NCBI RefSeq assembly: GCF_004354045.1 | Contig: NZ_SMRT01000003.1 | Coordinates: 1 to 64,000, forward strand | Direction: 5' to 3' | DNA length: 64,000 nucleotides | Source: Paenibacillus piri | GTDB taxonomy: Bacteria; Bacillota; Bacilli; Paenibacillales; NBRC-103111 | In this document: in pieces, positions 1-7,636 of the stretch | Numbering within the stretch: the stretch's first letter is position 1 | Layout of the letters: every line of letters begins with the position of its first letter | Made by a program: the position numbers and the translations under genes | Notes under the pieces: model-generated | What the model saw: only the letters and a program-made list of their open reading frames with translations | Databases searched by the model: none | Told to the model about the DNA's origin: nothing

Positions 1-224
1 TCACGAATCCGCTTCTGAAGATCACGGATGGCCTTGTCTTCTGGGTTTAGTTGTCCACTACCGGGAAACGCTTGACTGCCGTCCTGTTTGAACTCGGCGA
101 TCCAGCGGTAGATCGTATTCTCATGCAGACCCATCTCACGGGCTACCTGCGCCACCGACTTCCCATCTTCTTGAACGAGTCGAACGGTTTGAAGTTTGAA
201 TTCTTTGTCGTACTTTTTTGTCAT
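1..224 (-). CDS. IS3-family transposase OrfA, C-terminally cut by window edge
   Basis: The first 74 residues of an IS3-type OrfA. The protein begins MTKKYDKEFKLQTVRLV and continues through a helix-turn-helix core (SVAQVAREMGLHENTIYRWI), the HTH_Tnp_1 signature that recognises the element's terminal repeats. A leucine-zipper region usually follows and is just starting at the edge (DLQKRIR). OrfB, the DDE catalytic half made by -1 frameshifting in this family, would lie to the left of the window. The start ATG is the first in frame and follows a GAGGTG ribosome binding site. Whether the element is intact cannot be judged. Confidence 0.85.
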   Translation of the reverse strand, partial: MTKKYDKEFKLQTVRLVQEDGKSVAQVAREMGLHENTIYRWIAEFKQDGSQAFPGSGQLNPEDKAIRDLQKRIR

Positions 225-299
225 GTCGGACACCTCGATTATGAATGCTTTTATTTTCGCACTCTCGGTTCTCCGTGTCCAATATTGAGTCTAGCACCA
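1..299 (-). mobile_element. IS3-family insertion sequence, transposase-proximal end (partial)
   Basis: The left end of the window carries the 5' part of an IS3-type element on the minus strand. It includes an OrfA helix-turn-helix gene and, upstream of it, a short segment at about 276-299 whose minus-strand reading contains TTGGACACG after a TGG start, which resembles IS150-group terminal repeats. The other end lies outside the window, so the second inverted repeat and the target duplication cannot be checked. The outer boundary at 299 is an estimate. Confidence 0.7.
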
Positions 300-621
300 G
301 TAGTTAGCTGCATAGAGGTAGGGCACTGTAAAGAATGTGGTTGGAATCTATCGGTTCATACCAAAAAACCTTCTGGAATAATACTTTTTTTTCTGGGCGG
401 CCTTGTGATGGTGGACTCAGCCCGTACGGATAGATGAAAAACGTGAATCAGGTTTCCAGCGAACAATATTAGAGACCGTCCGACCGCAGGCTGCTATTCG
501 CATGAAAACCGGCCTCTCTCGTATAACAAATCAAATTCAAAATACCGATAATAGAAATAAGGCAATCGATCCGGTTGCATTTCTGTTGCCGTGTATTTGA
601 ATTTGAAAAGAGGGGTTTCAT
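300..621. other. Intergenic region between IS and hybrid kinase
   Basis: No convincing gene is seen. It contains an imperfect hairpin at about 451-510 (GGTTTCCAGCGAA against TTCGCATGAAAACC) and a 13-14 bp inverted repeat, CAAATTCAAAATAC at 532-545 and GTATTTGAATTTG at 593-605, the second arm of which reaches the ribosome binding site of the next gene. No known riboswitch was recognised. Confidence 0.4.
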
Positions 622-2985
622 TTGGAGCATATTCATGGCTCGTATGATGCGGTTTTAGTCGCTTTTTCATATGTCGTTGCGGTTGTGGCATCGTACACCG
701 TCCTTGATTTGGTGGGAAGAATCAGCACGTCTGCGGGGAGGAGCCGGTGGCTGTGGCTTCTGTTCGGGGCGATTGCAATGGGGATGGGAATCTGGTCAAT
801 GCATTTTGTCGGGATGCTCGCCTTTTCATTGCCGGTTCCGGTTGCTTATGATCTTGTCACGGTTCTGCTGTCGGTTGTGGTCGCCATCATCGCTTCCTTT
901 ATCGCCTTATTTGTTGTGGGTCGAGATCAATTAACGCTGCGTCAGCTGCTCGGGGGCGGGGTGATGCTGGCGGCAGGCATCTCGGCCATGCATTACATCG
1001 GGATGGCGGCCATGCTGATCGATATTACATACGATGTTTTTTATTTCACGCTTTCTATCGTCATTGCGTTTATCGCATCTGTGGCCGCACTATGGCTGTC
1101 GTTTTATTTTCGAAAGGGCGGCGAGCGGGGTGAACGTTGGAAAAAGCTGGGCAGCGGGCTCATTATGGGCGCCGCGGTTGTCGGCATGCACTATACGGGG
1201 ATGACCGCCGCGCAATTCCATTTGGGAGATTTGTCGAAGCTGTCGGCCGGAATGGCCTGGGATCAAAAAGGGCTGGCGTATTTCATTTCCGGAGGCACGT
1301 TGTTTACGCTCGGACTGTCGCTGCTCGGCATTTTCATCTCCAACAAATTTTCCAATAAAGATTCGGAAATATTGCAAAAATCAAATGAGATTTTTTTAAT
1401 GAACCAGGAGCTGCGGCAGTTGAACGACCATTTGGAGGAATTGGTGAAGGAACGTACCGCCCAGCTCGAAAAAGCGCATGACGAAGCCGTCAAGGCGAAT
1501 ATGATCAAAAGCCAGTTTTTGGCCAATATGAGCCACGAGCTGCGGACTCCGCTCAACGCCATCATCGGATACAGCGAGATGCTTGCGGAGGAAGCGGAGG
1601 AGCTCGGCGAGCCGACCTTTGTCGAAGATCTTGGGAAAATAAGCCATTCCGGCAAACATCTGCTTGCGCTTATTAACGATATTTTGGATATTTCAAAGAT
1701 CGAGGCCGGAAAAATGGAGGCTTATATCGAAAACTTCAATTTGGCGGATTTGATCCGGGATGTGGTAACTACGGTCAAACCGCTTATGGAAAGCAACGGA
1801 AATCAGCTGGAGACCCGGACGATCGAAGGCGGGATGTCTACCGATGTGACGAAGCTGCGGCAAATTTTGCTTAATTTGCTCAGCAATGCGAGCAAATTTA
1901 CTAAAGACGGCCTCATCGCTTTCGACGTTTATCATGAAGCCAGGGACGGCAAAGCGGGTTACTGCTTCCGGGTCCGGGATACGGGTATCGGCATGACGCC
2001 GGAGCAAATGGAGAAGCTGTTCCAGCCCTTCACGCAAGCCGATTCGACAATGACGCGGAAATATGGCGGGACCGGGCTTGGCTTGGCCATCAGCCAAAGC
2101 TTCTGCAGCATCATGGGCGGCGAGATCCGCGTTGAAAGTGAATTTGGCTCCGGCAGCACATTTACTTGCTGGCTTCCGATCGATCCGTCGGGACAAGAAC
2201 ATCGCGCGGACGGCTCCGCGGCGCACAGGGAAATTGAAGACAGTCAAGTGAATATTCTCCTCATCGACGACGAGCCGTTCAATCATCAATTAATGAGGCG
2301 GTATTTCGAAAAAGAAAAATGGTCGCTGGCATTCGCCGAAAGCGGACAGGAAGGGCTTCGACTGGCGAAGCTGCTTCGCCCCAAGGTAATCTGTTTGGAT
2401 ATTCTGATGCCAAGCATGGACGGATGGAGCGTTTTATCGGCGCTGAAGAACGATCCCGAGCTTCAGAACATCCCCGTCGTCATCTGGTCGCTCACGAGCG
2501 ACAAACAATTGGGGCTTGCGCTTGGCGCATCCGAGTTTTTAATGAAGCCGGTAAACCGGGAGCGGCTGATTGAAATTATGGACAAATATGTATCGTCACG
2601 GACCGACCATTCCATCCTTGTTATCGAAGACGATGCAACGACCAGCGAAATGATGACCAGGCTGCTGCAGAAGGCCGGGTATACCGTTACCCGGGCGATA
2701 AACGGTCGGGAAGCTTTGGAAAGCATGGCCAAGCATACGCCTGAGCTGATCCTGCTTGATTTGATGATGCCGGAGATGGACGGCTTTCAATTCGTTGCGG
2801 AGCTGTACAAGCACGATGCGTGGAGATCGATACCGATAGTCGTTGTGACAGCCAAGTCCTTGACTCCGGAAGAGCGCTTGAAGCTGAACGGCTGCGTGAA
2901 GGGCATCGTCCAAAAAGGGTCATTCGATCATCAGTCGTTAGTGGCGGAAATTCAACGGCATATGACTGCCGGCCAACCGCTTTAA
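622..2985 (+). CDS. MHYT-domain hybrid sensor histidine kinase with two receiver domains
   Basis: A 787-residue membrane sensor kinase. The N-terminal 240 residues form about seven membrane helices with three MHYT motifs (MHFVGM near 60, MHYIGM near 123, MHYTGM near 189), a module proposed in other proteins to sense diatomic gases through a metal. A coiled coil (about 245-290) leads to HisKA with phospho-acceptor His in SHELRTPLN (about 305), and HATPase_c with N-box and G1/G2 boxes (DTGIGM, GGTGLGL). Two receivers follow, with probable acceptor Asp near 593 (LDILMPSMDG) and 713 (LDLMMPEMDG). There is no DNA-binding domain, so a separate output partner is expected. The TTG start at 622 is chosen because AAGAGGGG precedes it by 7 bases. 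Confidence 0.9.
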   Translation: MEHIHGSYDAVLVAFSYVVAVVASYTVLDLVGRISTSAGRSRWLWLLFGAIAMGMGIWSMHFVGMLAFSLPVPVAYDLVTVLLSVVVAIIASFIALFVVGRDQLTLRQLLGGGVMLAAGISAMHYIGMAAMLIDITYDVFYFTLSIVIAFIASVAALWLSFYFRKGGERGERWKKLGSGLIMGAAVVGMHYTGMTAAQFHLGDLSKLSAGMAWDQKGLAYFISGGTLFTLGLSLLGIFISNKFSNKDSEILQKSNEIFLMNQELRQLNDHLEELVKERTAQLEKAHDEAVKANMIKSQFLANMSHELRTPLNAIIGYSEMLAEEAEELGEPTFVEDLGKISHSGKHLLALINDILDISKIEAGKMEAYIENFNLADLIRDVVTTVKPLMESNGNQLETRTIEGGMSTDVTKLRQILLNLLSNASKFTKDGLIAFDVYHEARDGKAGYCFRVRDTGIGMTPEQMEKLFQPFTQADSTMTRKYGGTGLGLAISQSFCSIMGGEIRVESEFGSGSTFTCWLPIDPSGQEHRADGSAAHREIEDSQVNILLIDDEPFNHQLMRRYFEKEKWSLAFAESGQEGLRLAKLLRPKVICLDILMPSMDGWSVLSALKNDPELQNIPVVIWSLTSDKQLGLALGASEFLMKPVNRERLIEIMDKYVSSRTDHSILVIEDDATTSEMMTRLLQKAGYTVTRAINGREALESMAKHTPELILLDLMMPEMDGFQFVAELYKHDAWRSIPIVVVTAKSLTPEERLKLNGCVKGIVQKGSFDHQSLVAEIQRHMTAGQPL

Positions 2986-3071
2986 GCATTCATGCGAAGA
3001 AGGCATAGCCAGGAGTGATTCCGCAACCCGTTTTAAAACCGCGTATGAAAAATTTCAATTGATACCTGAAT

Positions 3072-3119
3072 AGCTTGATTGGAGCCCGCTAGGTCGCCGC
3101 GCTCCGGTCAAGCTTTTTT
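3072..3119 (+). terminator. Rho-independent terminator after hybrid kinase
   Basis: A 14-bp stem (AGCTTGATTGGAGC against GCTCCGGTCAAGCT, with two G-U pairs) is followed by TTTTTT. It closes the kinase transcript and separates it from the marR promoter immediately downstream. Confidence 0.85.
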
Positions 3120-3128
3120 CTGTTTCCA

Positions 3129-3171
3129 TTGACATTAATAGTTGTTTTAATTATAGTTGTTAAGACAACTA
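3129..3171 (+). promoter_or_regulatory. marR promoter with overlapping palindromic operator
   Basis: TTGACA at 3129-3134 and TATAGT at 3152-3157 are separated by 17 bases, a good sigma-A promoter. A perfect palindrome TAGTTGT-TAAG-ACAACTA covers 3154-3171 and overlaps the -10 element; an extra TAGTTGT half-site lies in the spacer. MarR-family operators have this form, so the adjacent MarR protein probably represses its own operon here. Confidence 0.75.
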
Positions 3172-3195
3172 TATTCAGAGGGGTAAAATTAGCGC

Positions 3196-3669
3196 ATGAA
3201 TACAAGCAATAACAGTCTGGATCATTCCATCGGCTTTCAAATGGGCGTTACGTACCGGAAGCTATCGAACCTGCTGCATTCCCGGCTGAAGGAGCACGAG
3301 ATCACGCCGGAGCAATGGTCCGTATTATATCAGGTCGAAAGGGCCGACGGCTTAATCCAGAAAGAATTAGCCGAACGGACAGACAAGGATCGGCCGACGA
3401 CAACCCGAATATTGGACCAGCTGGAGGGGAAGGGCTATATTTACAAAAAAACCGGTGAGAATGACCGGAGGTCGTTCCTCGTTTACATTACGGATCAAGG
3501 GAGATCGCTTATTCATGCGACTTTGCCTATTGAGAATCAGACGATCGATGAAGTCAAGCGGTGCATGACGGAAGGGGAGTACAACCTATTTATGGAACTT
3601 CTTCTTCGAGTCAATCGCCGCGTCAACGAACTAACGGACAGAGAGAAGGATAATCGACAACATGAATAG
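3196..3669 (+). CDS. MarR-family transcriptional regulator
   Basis: A 157-residue winged-helix regulator of usual MarR length. The DNA-binding core is QKELAERTDKDRPTTTRILDQLEGKGYI (about 59-86), followed by the wing with ENDRRSFLVYITDQG. MarR dimers normally repress efflux or detoxification genes and release DNA on binding small aromatic ligands. The gene starts at ATG behind AGAGGGG and its 3' end overlaps the downstream MFS gene by 8 bases, so the two are co-translated. The palindrome over the promoter points to autoregulation. The ligand cannot be predicted. Confidence 0.92.
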   Translation: MNTSNNSLDHSIGFQMGVTYRKLSNLLHSRLKEHEITPEQWSVLYQVERADGLIQKELAERTDKDRPTTTRILDQLEGKGYIYKKTGENDRRSFLVYITDQGRSLIHATLPIENQTIDEVKRCMTEGEYNLFMELLLRVNRRVNELTDREKDNRQHE

Positions 3670-4879
3670 GATGAACAATCTGGAGCAACCGGCCAAACTA
3701 TGGACAAAATCATTCGTTTCATTAACGATCGGCTCATTTTTATTATTTCTGAATTTGCAGATGCTGCTTTCGTCATTTCCGGCCTATGTGAAGGATAAAT
3801 TTGCGTCAGGCGATTTTACCGTAAGTCTGGTTACGAGCGTTTTCGCGCTATCCGCGATCGCAACCCGTTTTTTAACCGCAGCGCTCGTCCGAAGAGTTCG
3901 TCGCAGCGTGCTTTTATTCGTGGGACTGGGATTGGCGGCGGCCGTCACCGCTCTGTATATTGCGGCCAGTTCCGTCGGGTCGCTGCTCGTTATGCGGGTA
4001 GCCTACGGGATCGGCTTCGGCATGGCGAGCACTATTATTCCTACGCTCGTTTCGCAAATTATTCCAATCAGACGCATGGGGGAGGGAATCGGTTATTTCG
4101 GGCTTTCCACCAGTCTCGCCATGTCAGTCGGACCGATGATCGGCTTGAACGTAATGAAGCAGTACGGCTTTGGCGCGCTGGCCGTAACCGGCGCCGTCAC
4201 GGCGACGATGATTTTTCCGATTTTGCTTGTTTCACGGTCTATACCGCCGGAGCCGAAGCGCCAACCGGCAGCGGCAGAGACCGGCACGACTCAGCCGGCC
4301 AGGAAAGCTTTTCCCGTACAACTGTTGTTTCCTGCCCTGCTTAATGTATTGCTTTCCGTTACTTACAGCGGTCTGCTCAGCTTTATCGCCTTGTTCGGCC
4401 AATCGGTGCGGTTGGAGCAGGTCGGGCTGTTTTTCTTGTTTAATGCCATTACGATCATTATCGTAAGACCGATTTCGGGCAAGGTGTTTGACAAAAGAGG
4501 ACATGCGGCGGTGCTGTTTCCGGCGGCGGCCAGTGTTGTGGCAAGCATGGTGGTCTTGTCCATGGCGACTTCCATGCCGCTGCTCATCGTATCCGCGCTG
4601 CTGTACGGACTCGGATTCGGCGCGATTCAGCCGACTTTGCAAGCGTGGATGCTGCGGTCGACGCCGCGGGAACAGCATGGCATGGCCAACAGTATGTTCT
4701 ATAACTCGACGGACCTTGGCGTCGCGCTGGGCGCGCTCATCCTTGGAGCTATCTCCTCCGTAACCGGGTATGCGGTCATGTACCGTTATTCAGCTGGCTT
4801 TATGCTTTTGTTTCTTATTGTGTATAGCTTGGTACGGATGATAAACGCCCGACAGTCGAAAAAATATGCGAGTATGTAA
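3662..4879 (+). CDS. MFS transporter, probable MarR-controlled exporter
   Basis: A 405-residue major facilitator protein with about 12 hydrophobic segments in two halves, split by a hydrophilic loop near residues 195-215 (PPEPKRQPAAAETG). The loop between helices 2 and 3 has RRVRRS, in the place of the conserved MFS motif A, and a cytoplasmic VFDKRGH in the second half corresponds to the repeated motif. The gene overlaps marR by 8 bases, a common arrangement for drug or metabolite efflux pumps. The substrate is unknown. A second ATG lies at 3671. Confidence 0.88.
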   Translation: MNRMNNLEQPAKLWTKSFVSLTIGSFLLFLNLQMLLSSFPAYVKDKFASGDFTVSLVTSVFALSAIATRFLTAALVRRVRRSVLLFVGLGLAAAVTALYIAASSVGSLLVMRVAYGIGFGMASTIIPTLVSQIIPIRRMGEGIGYFGLSTSLAMSVGPMIGLNVMKQYGFGALAVTGAVTATMIFPILLVSRSIPPEPKRQPAAAETGTTQPARKAFPVQLLFPALLNVLLSVTYSGLLSFIALFGQSVRLEQVGLFFLFNAITIIIVRPISGKVFDKRGHAAVLFPAAASVVASMVVLSMATSMPLLIVSALLYGLGFGAIQPTLQAWMLRSTPREQHGMANSMFYNSTDLGVALGALILGAISSVTGYAVMYRYSAGFMLLFLIVYSLVRMINARQSKKYASM

Positions 4880-4905
4880 AATCCCTTATAATGTGCAAAA
4901 ACGAG

Positions 4906-4932
4906 ATGCTGCCCCGTGAGGCGGCATTTTTT
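4906..4932 (+). terminator. Terminator of marR-MFS operon
   Basis: ATGCTGCC and GGCGGCAT form an 8-bp stem with a 5-6 base loop, followed by TTTTT. It lies 26 bases after the MFS stop codon. Confidence 0.8.
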
Positions 4933-5110
4933 AATAACGGATCGAAGGAGACTGTCGATTAAGGACGGGAACGGGCTTTGGAAGCCGATTTTCGGTTTGG
5001 CTGACCGATGCATTTATTAATTGTACAGCGCCGCAGTTTTAAGTGCGCTCTCAGTCCGTCTTCAGGCAGTATTCAGTTTTCATCGTTATCTTGTATAAGA
5101 CGCTTTTGCC

Positions 5111-5139
5111 TTGAAGCCAGATGCCGATAAAAATATTAT
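5111..5139 (+). promoter_or_regulatory. Possible promoter of LTA-synthase-like gene
   Basis: TTGAAG at 5111-5116 and TATTAT at 5134-5139 are 17 bases apart. This would give a leader of about 150 bases before the ATG at 5298. The AT-rich stretch offers several alternatives. Nothing else was recognised between 4933 and 5297. Confidence 0.4.
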
Positions 5140-5297
5140 ATATGTAAATATAAGCAATAAATAGTTAAAAATAGGATGTAAGTAAATTATTTGGTAATTT
5201 TCATCTGTTTTTAATGTTTGGAGTTTACAATGTCTTAATATAACATGCCGCGTACATAGAAAGATAACATCGCGCGCAAAAGGAGTGTGAGTGACCC

Positions 5298-7298
5298 ATG
5301 CGTCCCACGGAATCGAAACAGCGGAAAAAAGCAGGGCCTGCGCTAACCCGCTTATGGACTTATATGATTATTTTGATTGCTTGCGCAGTCATACCATTAG
5401 CATTGGTTTTCGGCGTTGAATTTATTCAACGGGGCAATATGAACGAAGCCTGGATGTGGCTGAGCAGCAATCCAAAGCTGTTCGTTATGAACGCACTGCT
5501 TGATTTTTTCGTTTTTTTAGTTATTTATGCATTGGTCGGGCGGCTGCTGCCTACGATTGCTTTATCGGTGCTGCTGCTTAGCGTCATGTCGTTTATTAGT
5601 TTTTTTAAGCTGAAATTGATCGGCGAGCCGTTTTTCCCTTGGGATATATTTCTCAATAAAGAAAGCATGAACATTGCGCCGCTGGTCACCACCAAATCGG
5701 CTATGCTGCGGATCGGAACGATGCTGGGCGTCGTCGTGGCGCTGCTCGTTTCGTCATTTTGGCTGCCGCGGCTTCGGCTGGGCTGGAAAACGCGGATTGT
5801 CGTCGGCTTGGCGGCTGTCTTCGCCTTGTATTCGTTCGGGGTGAATGCGCCATGGGCGAGCCGGGTCATGTACCAAATGGGCGCCAGCGAAATCGTCTGG
5901 AACCAGTCGGAAAATTACGGGAATAACGGGATGGCGCTCGCTTTTACGATGAATGTGAAAAACGCGATCGTCCCCAAGCCCGAAGGCTACGACGAGCCCT
6001 CCATGGCGAATTTGGCGCAGTCGCTGAAAACTCAAGCCGGCGTACAGACGGCTTCGGCCAAGGCGAATCCTTTTAGCGGGCAGCAGCCGAACGTTATTTT
6101 CATCATGAACGAAGCGTTCTGGGATCCGACGCTGCTGCCGAACGTTACGTTCAGCGAAGATCCGGCGCCGACCGTTCACCGGCTGCAGAAGGAGTCGACC
6201 TCCGGCTACTTGCTTTCCCCTCAATTTGGCGGAGGCACAAGCAATGTGGAGTACGAGGTGCTGACCGGACAATCGATGAGCTTCCTGCCGGCCGGCTCCG
6301 TGCCGTACCAGCAGTACATTTCCAAGCCGGTGCCGAGTCTGGCGGGATACTTTGAAGAGCAGGGCTATAAGAGCATGGCTATTCATTCATACGAAGGCTG
6401 GTTCTGGAACCGCGAAAATGTATACCGGGAGATGGGCTTCGAAAGCTTCATGAGCAAGGATCAGTTCAACAACCCGCAGTACAAAGGAGATTTTATTTCC
6501 GACGACGAGGTAACGAACCATATTATTCAACAGGTAGACAGTACGGATAAGCCGATGTTCATCTATACGGTAACGATGCAAAATCACGGTCCGTATGACG
6601 ACAACCGTTATGGCGGCAGTGAGGTTCAGGTGGAGGGCGACCTGACGCCGGAGGCGAAAAATACGCTGGAGACGTACACGCAAGGCGTAAAGGATGCGGA
6701 TGCGAGCCTGCAAAAGCTGATCGACCACTTCACCGAAACGGGCGAGCCGACGGTCATCGTATTTTACGGCGACCATTTGCCGATGCTGGGATACGACTTC
6801 GATGTGTATGCGCAGACCGGCTTCATCAGTACGCCCAAGTCCGAGAAATGGTCGCTGGATGAGCTGAGACGGATGCGCAGCGTGCCTTTCGTTACTTGGT
6901 CGAACATCGACCTGCCGAAGGAGGAGGTGCCTGTGTTGAGCAATTCGTTCCTTGGCGCCTATATGCTGGATCATATGGGCATGCAGCTGCCCGAGACGCT
7001 GGCGTACAACCGGGAGTTGTCCCGCAAAATGCCCGGCCTGCTTCGCAATCTCGTAGTCGATGCGAATATGCAGATGTATAGCGATGTGCCGGAGGCTCTG
7101 GCCGACGACGTAAGCAATTACCGGCAGCTGCAGTATGACACGTTATTCGGCAAGCAGTATTTGGCCAAATATATCGATTCGCCTTATTTGCAGCAGACGG
7201 CAATGCCTAACTATAATCAGGAATTCGTTGAGAAGCCAGCCGATTCCGAGGATGATCTGGATGGAACATTGAACGCCAGTGAAAAAGGAAGTCCGTAA
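5298..7298 (+). CDS. LTA-synthase family membrane sulfatase-fold enzyme
   Basis: A 666-residue LtaS-like protein: about five membrane helices in the first 190 residues, then an extracellular sulfatase-fold domain. Family catalytic elements are visible: metal-binding Glu in NVIFIMNEAFWD (about 264-275), the Thr nucleophile in GGGTSNVEYE (about 311), HSYEGWFWN (about 363) and the metal pair Asp-His in YGDHLP (about 489). LtaS-type enzymes transfer glycerolphosphate from phosphatidylglycerol to build or prime lipoteichoic acid outside the membrane. The C-terminal acidic tail (residues about 645-666) is probably disordered. Several paralogues are usual in these bacteria, so the exact role (synthase, primase or stress variant) is open. 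The gene stands alone between a weak promoter and a good terminator. Confidence 0.88.
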   Translation: MRPTESKQRKKAGPALTRLWTYMIILIACAVIPLALVFGVEFIQRGNMNEAWMWLSSNPKLFVMNALLDFFVFLVIYALVGRLLPTIALSVLLLSVMSFISFFKLKLIGEPFFPWDIFLNKESMNIAPLVTTKSAMLRIGTMLGVVVALLVSSFWLPRLRLGWKTRIVVGLAAVFALYSFGVNAPWASRVMYQMGASEIVWNQSENYGNNGMALAFTMNVKNAIVPKPEGYDEPSMANLAQSLKTQAGVQTASAKANPFSGQQPNVIFIMNEAFWDPTLLPNVTFSEDPAPTVHRLQKESTSGYLLSPQFGGGTSNVEYEVLTGQSMSFLPAGSVPYQQYISKPVPSLAGYFEEQGYKSMAIHSYEGWFWNRENVYREMGFESFMSKDQFNNPQYKGDFISDDEVTNHIIQQVDSTDKPMFIYTVTMQNHGPYDDNRYGGSEVQVEGDLTPEAKNTLETYTQGVKDADASLQKLIDHFTETGEPTVIVFYGDHLPMLGYDFDVYAQTGFISTPKSEKWSLDELRRMRSVPFVTWSNIDLPKEEVPVLSNSFLGAYMLDHMGMQLPETLAYNRELSRKMPGLLRNLVVDANMQMYSDVPEALADDVSNYRQLQYDTLFGKQYLAKYIDSPYLQQTAMPNYNQEFVEKPADSEDDLDGTLNASEKGSP

Positions 7299-7317
7299 TT
7301 CGGTATTGAAACGCAAA

Positions 7318-7360
7318 GGAACCTTAAGCTCCACCTTCAGTGGGGTTTAAGGTTTCTTTT
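7318..7360 (+). terminator. Terminator after LTA-synthase-like gene
   Basis: A long imperfect stem, AACCTTAAGCTCCAC paired with GTGGGGTTTAAGGTT through several G-U pairs, is followed by TCTTTT. It may also stop transcription arriving from the minus-strand amidohydrolase. Confidence 0.75.
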
Positions 7361-7407
7361 GCATGATGATGGATGGCATTGAATCACCCGGACATTTCTT
7401 CCGGGCA

Positions 7408-7636
7408 TTATTGACTGTTGGTTGCGCCGTGCCCGATATTATCGGATAGCGGTACTTGTCCAGGCGAAGACATGTTCTCCGGCTCTGTCACAGCTTCCTT
7501 ATTTTCACCCAAGGCTGCGACATGACCCGCTTTCGGGTCAGCACGTACCGCTTGTGGATCTGCGATGGGGTCGCGGAATCGATCGGGCCCGGCCGGGAAC
7601 GCGGTCTCGCTGTCTTGTCCCGGCCAGTTCGACCGA
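7408..7636 (-). other. Open frame continuing past the amidohydrolase stop (possible +1 extension or decayed tail)
   Basis: On the minus strand the +1 frame stays open for about 76 codons after the amidohydrolase stop and ends at TAA (7408-7410). The codons used look like those of the neighbouring genes. The encoded stretch is hydrophilic and rich in Asp, Glu, Pro, Ser and Gly (for example ADPQAVRADPKAGHVAAL), as in a disordered tail. No ribosome binding site or start codon of its own is convincing. The amidohydrolase is full length without it, so this may be a remnant, an artefact, or a frameshift product. Confidence 0.3.

Noticed and set aside
51-437. Plus-strand frame of 128 codons at the left edge
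   Set aside because: It is the complement of the transposase OrfA gene and the end of the insertion sequence.
425-620. Riboswitch before the hybrid kinase
   Set aside because: Several imperfect inverted repeats are present but no core motif of a known riboswitch class could be found.
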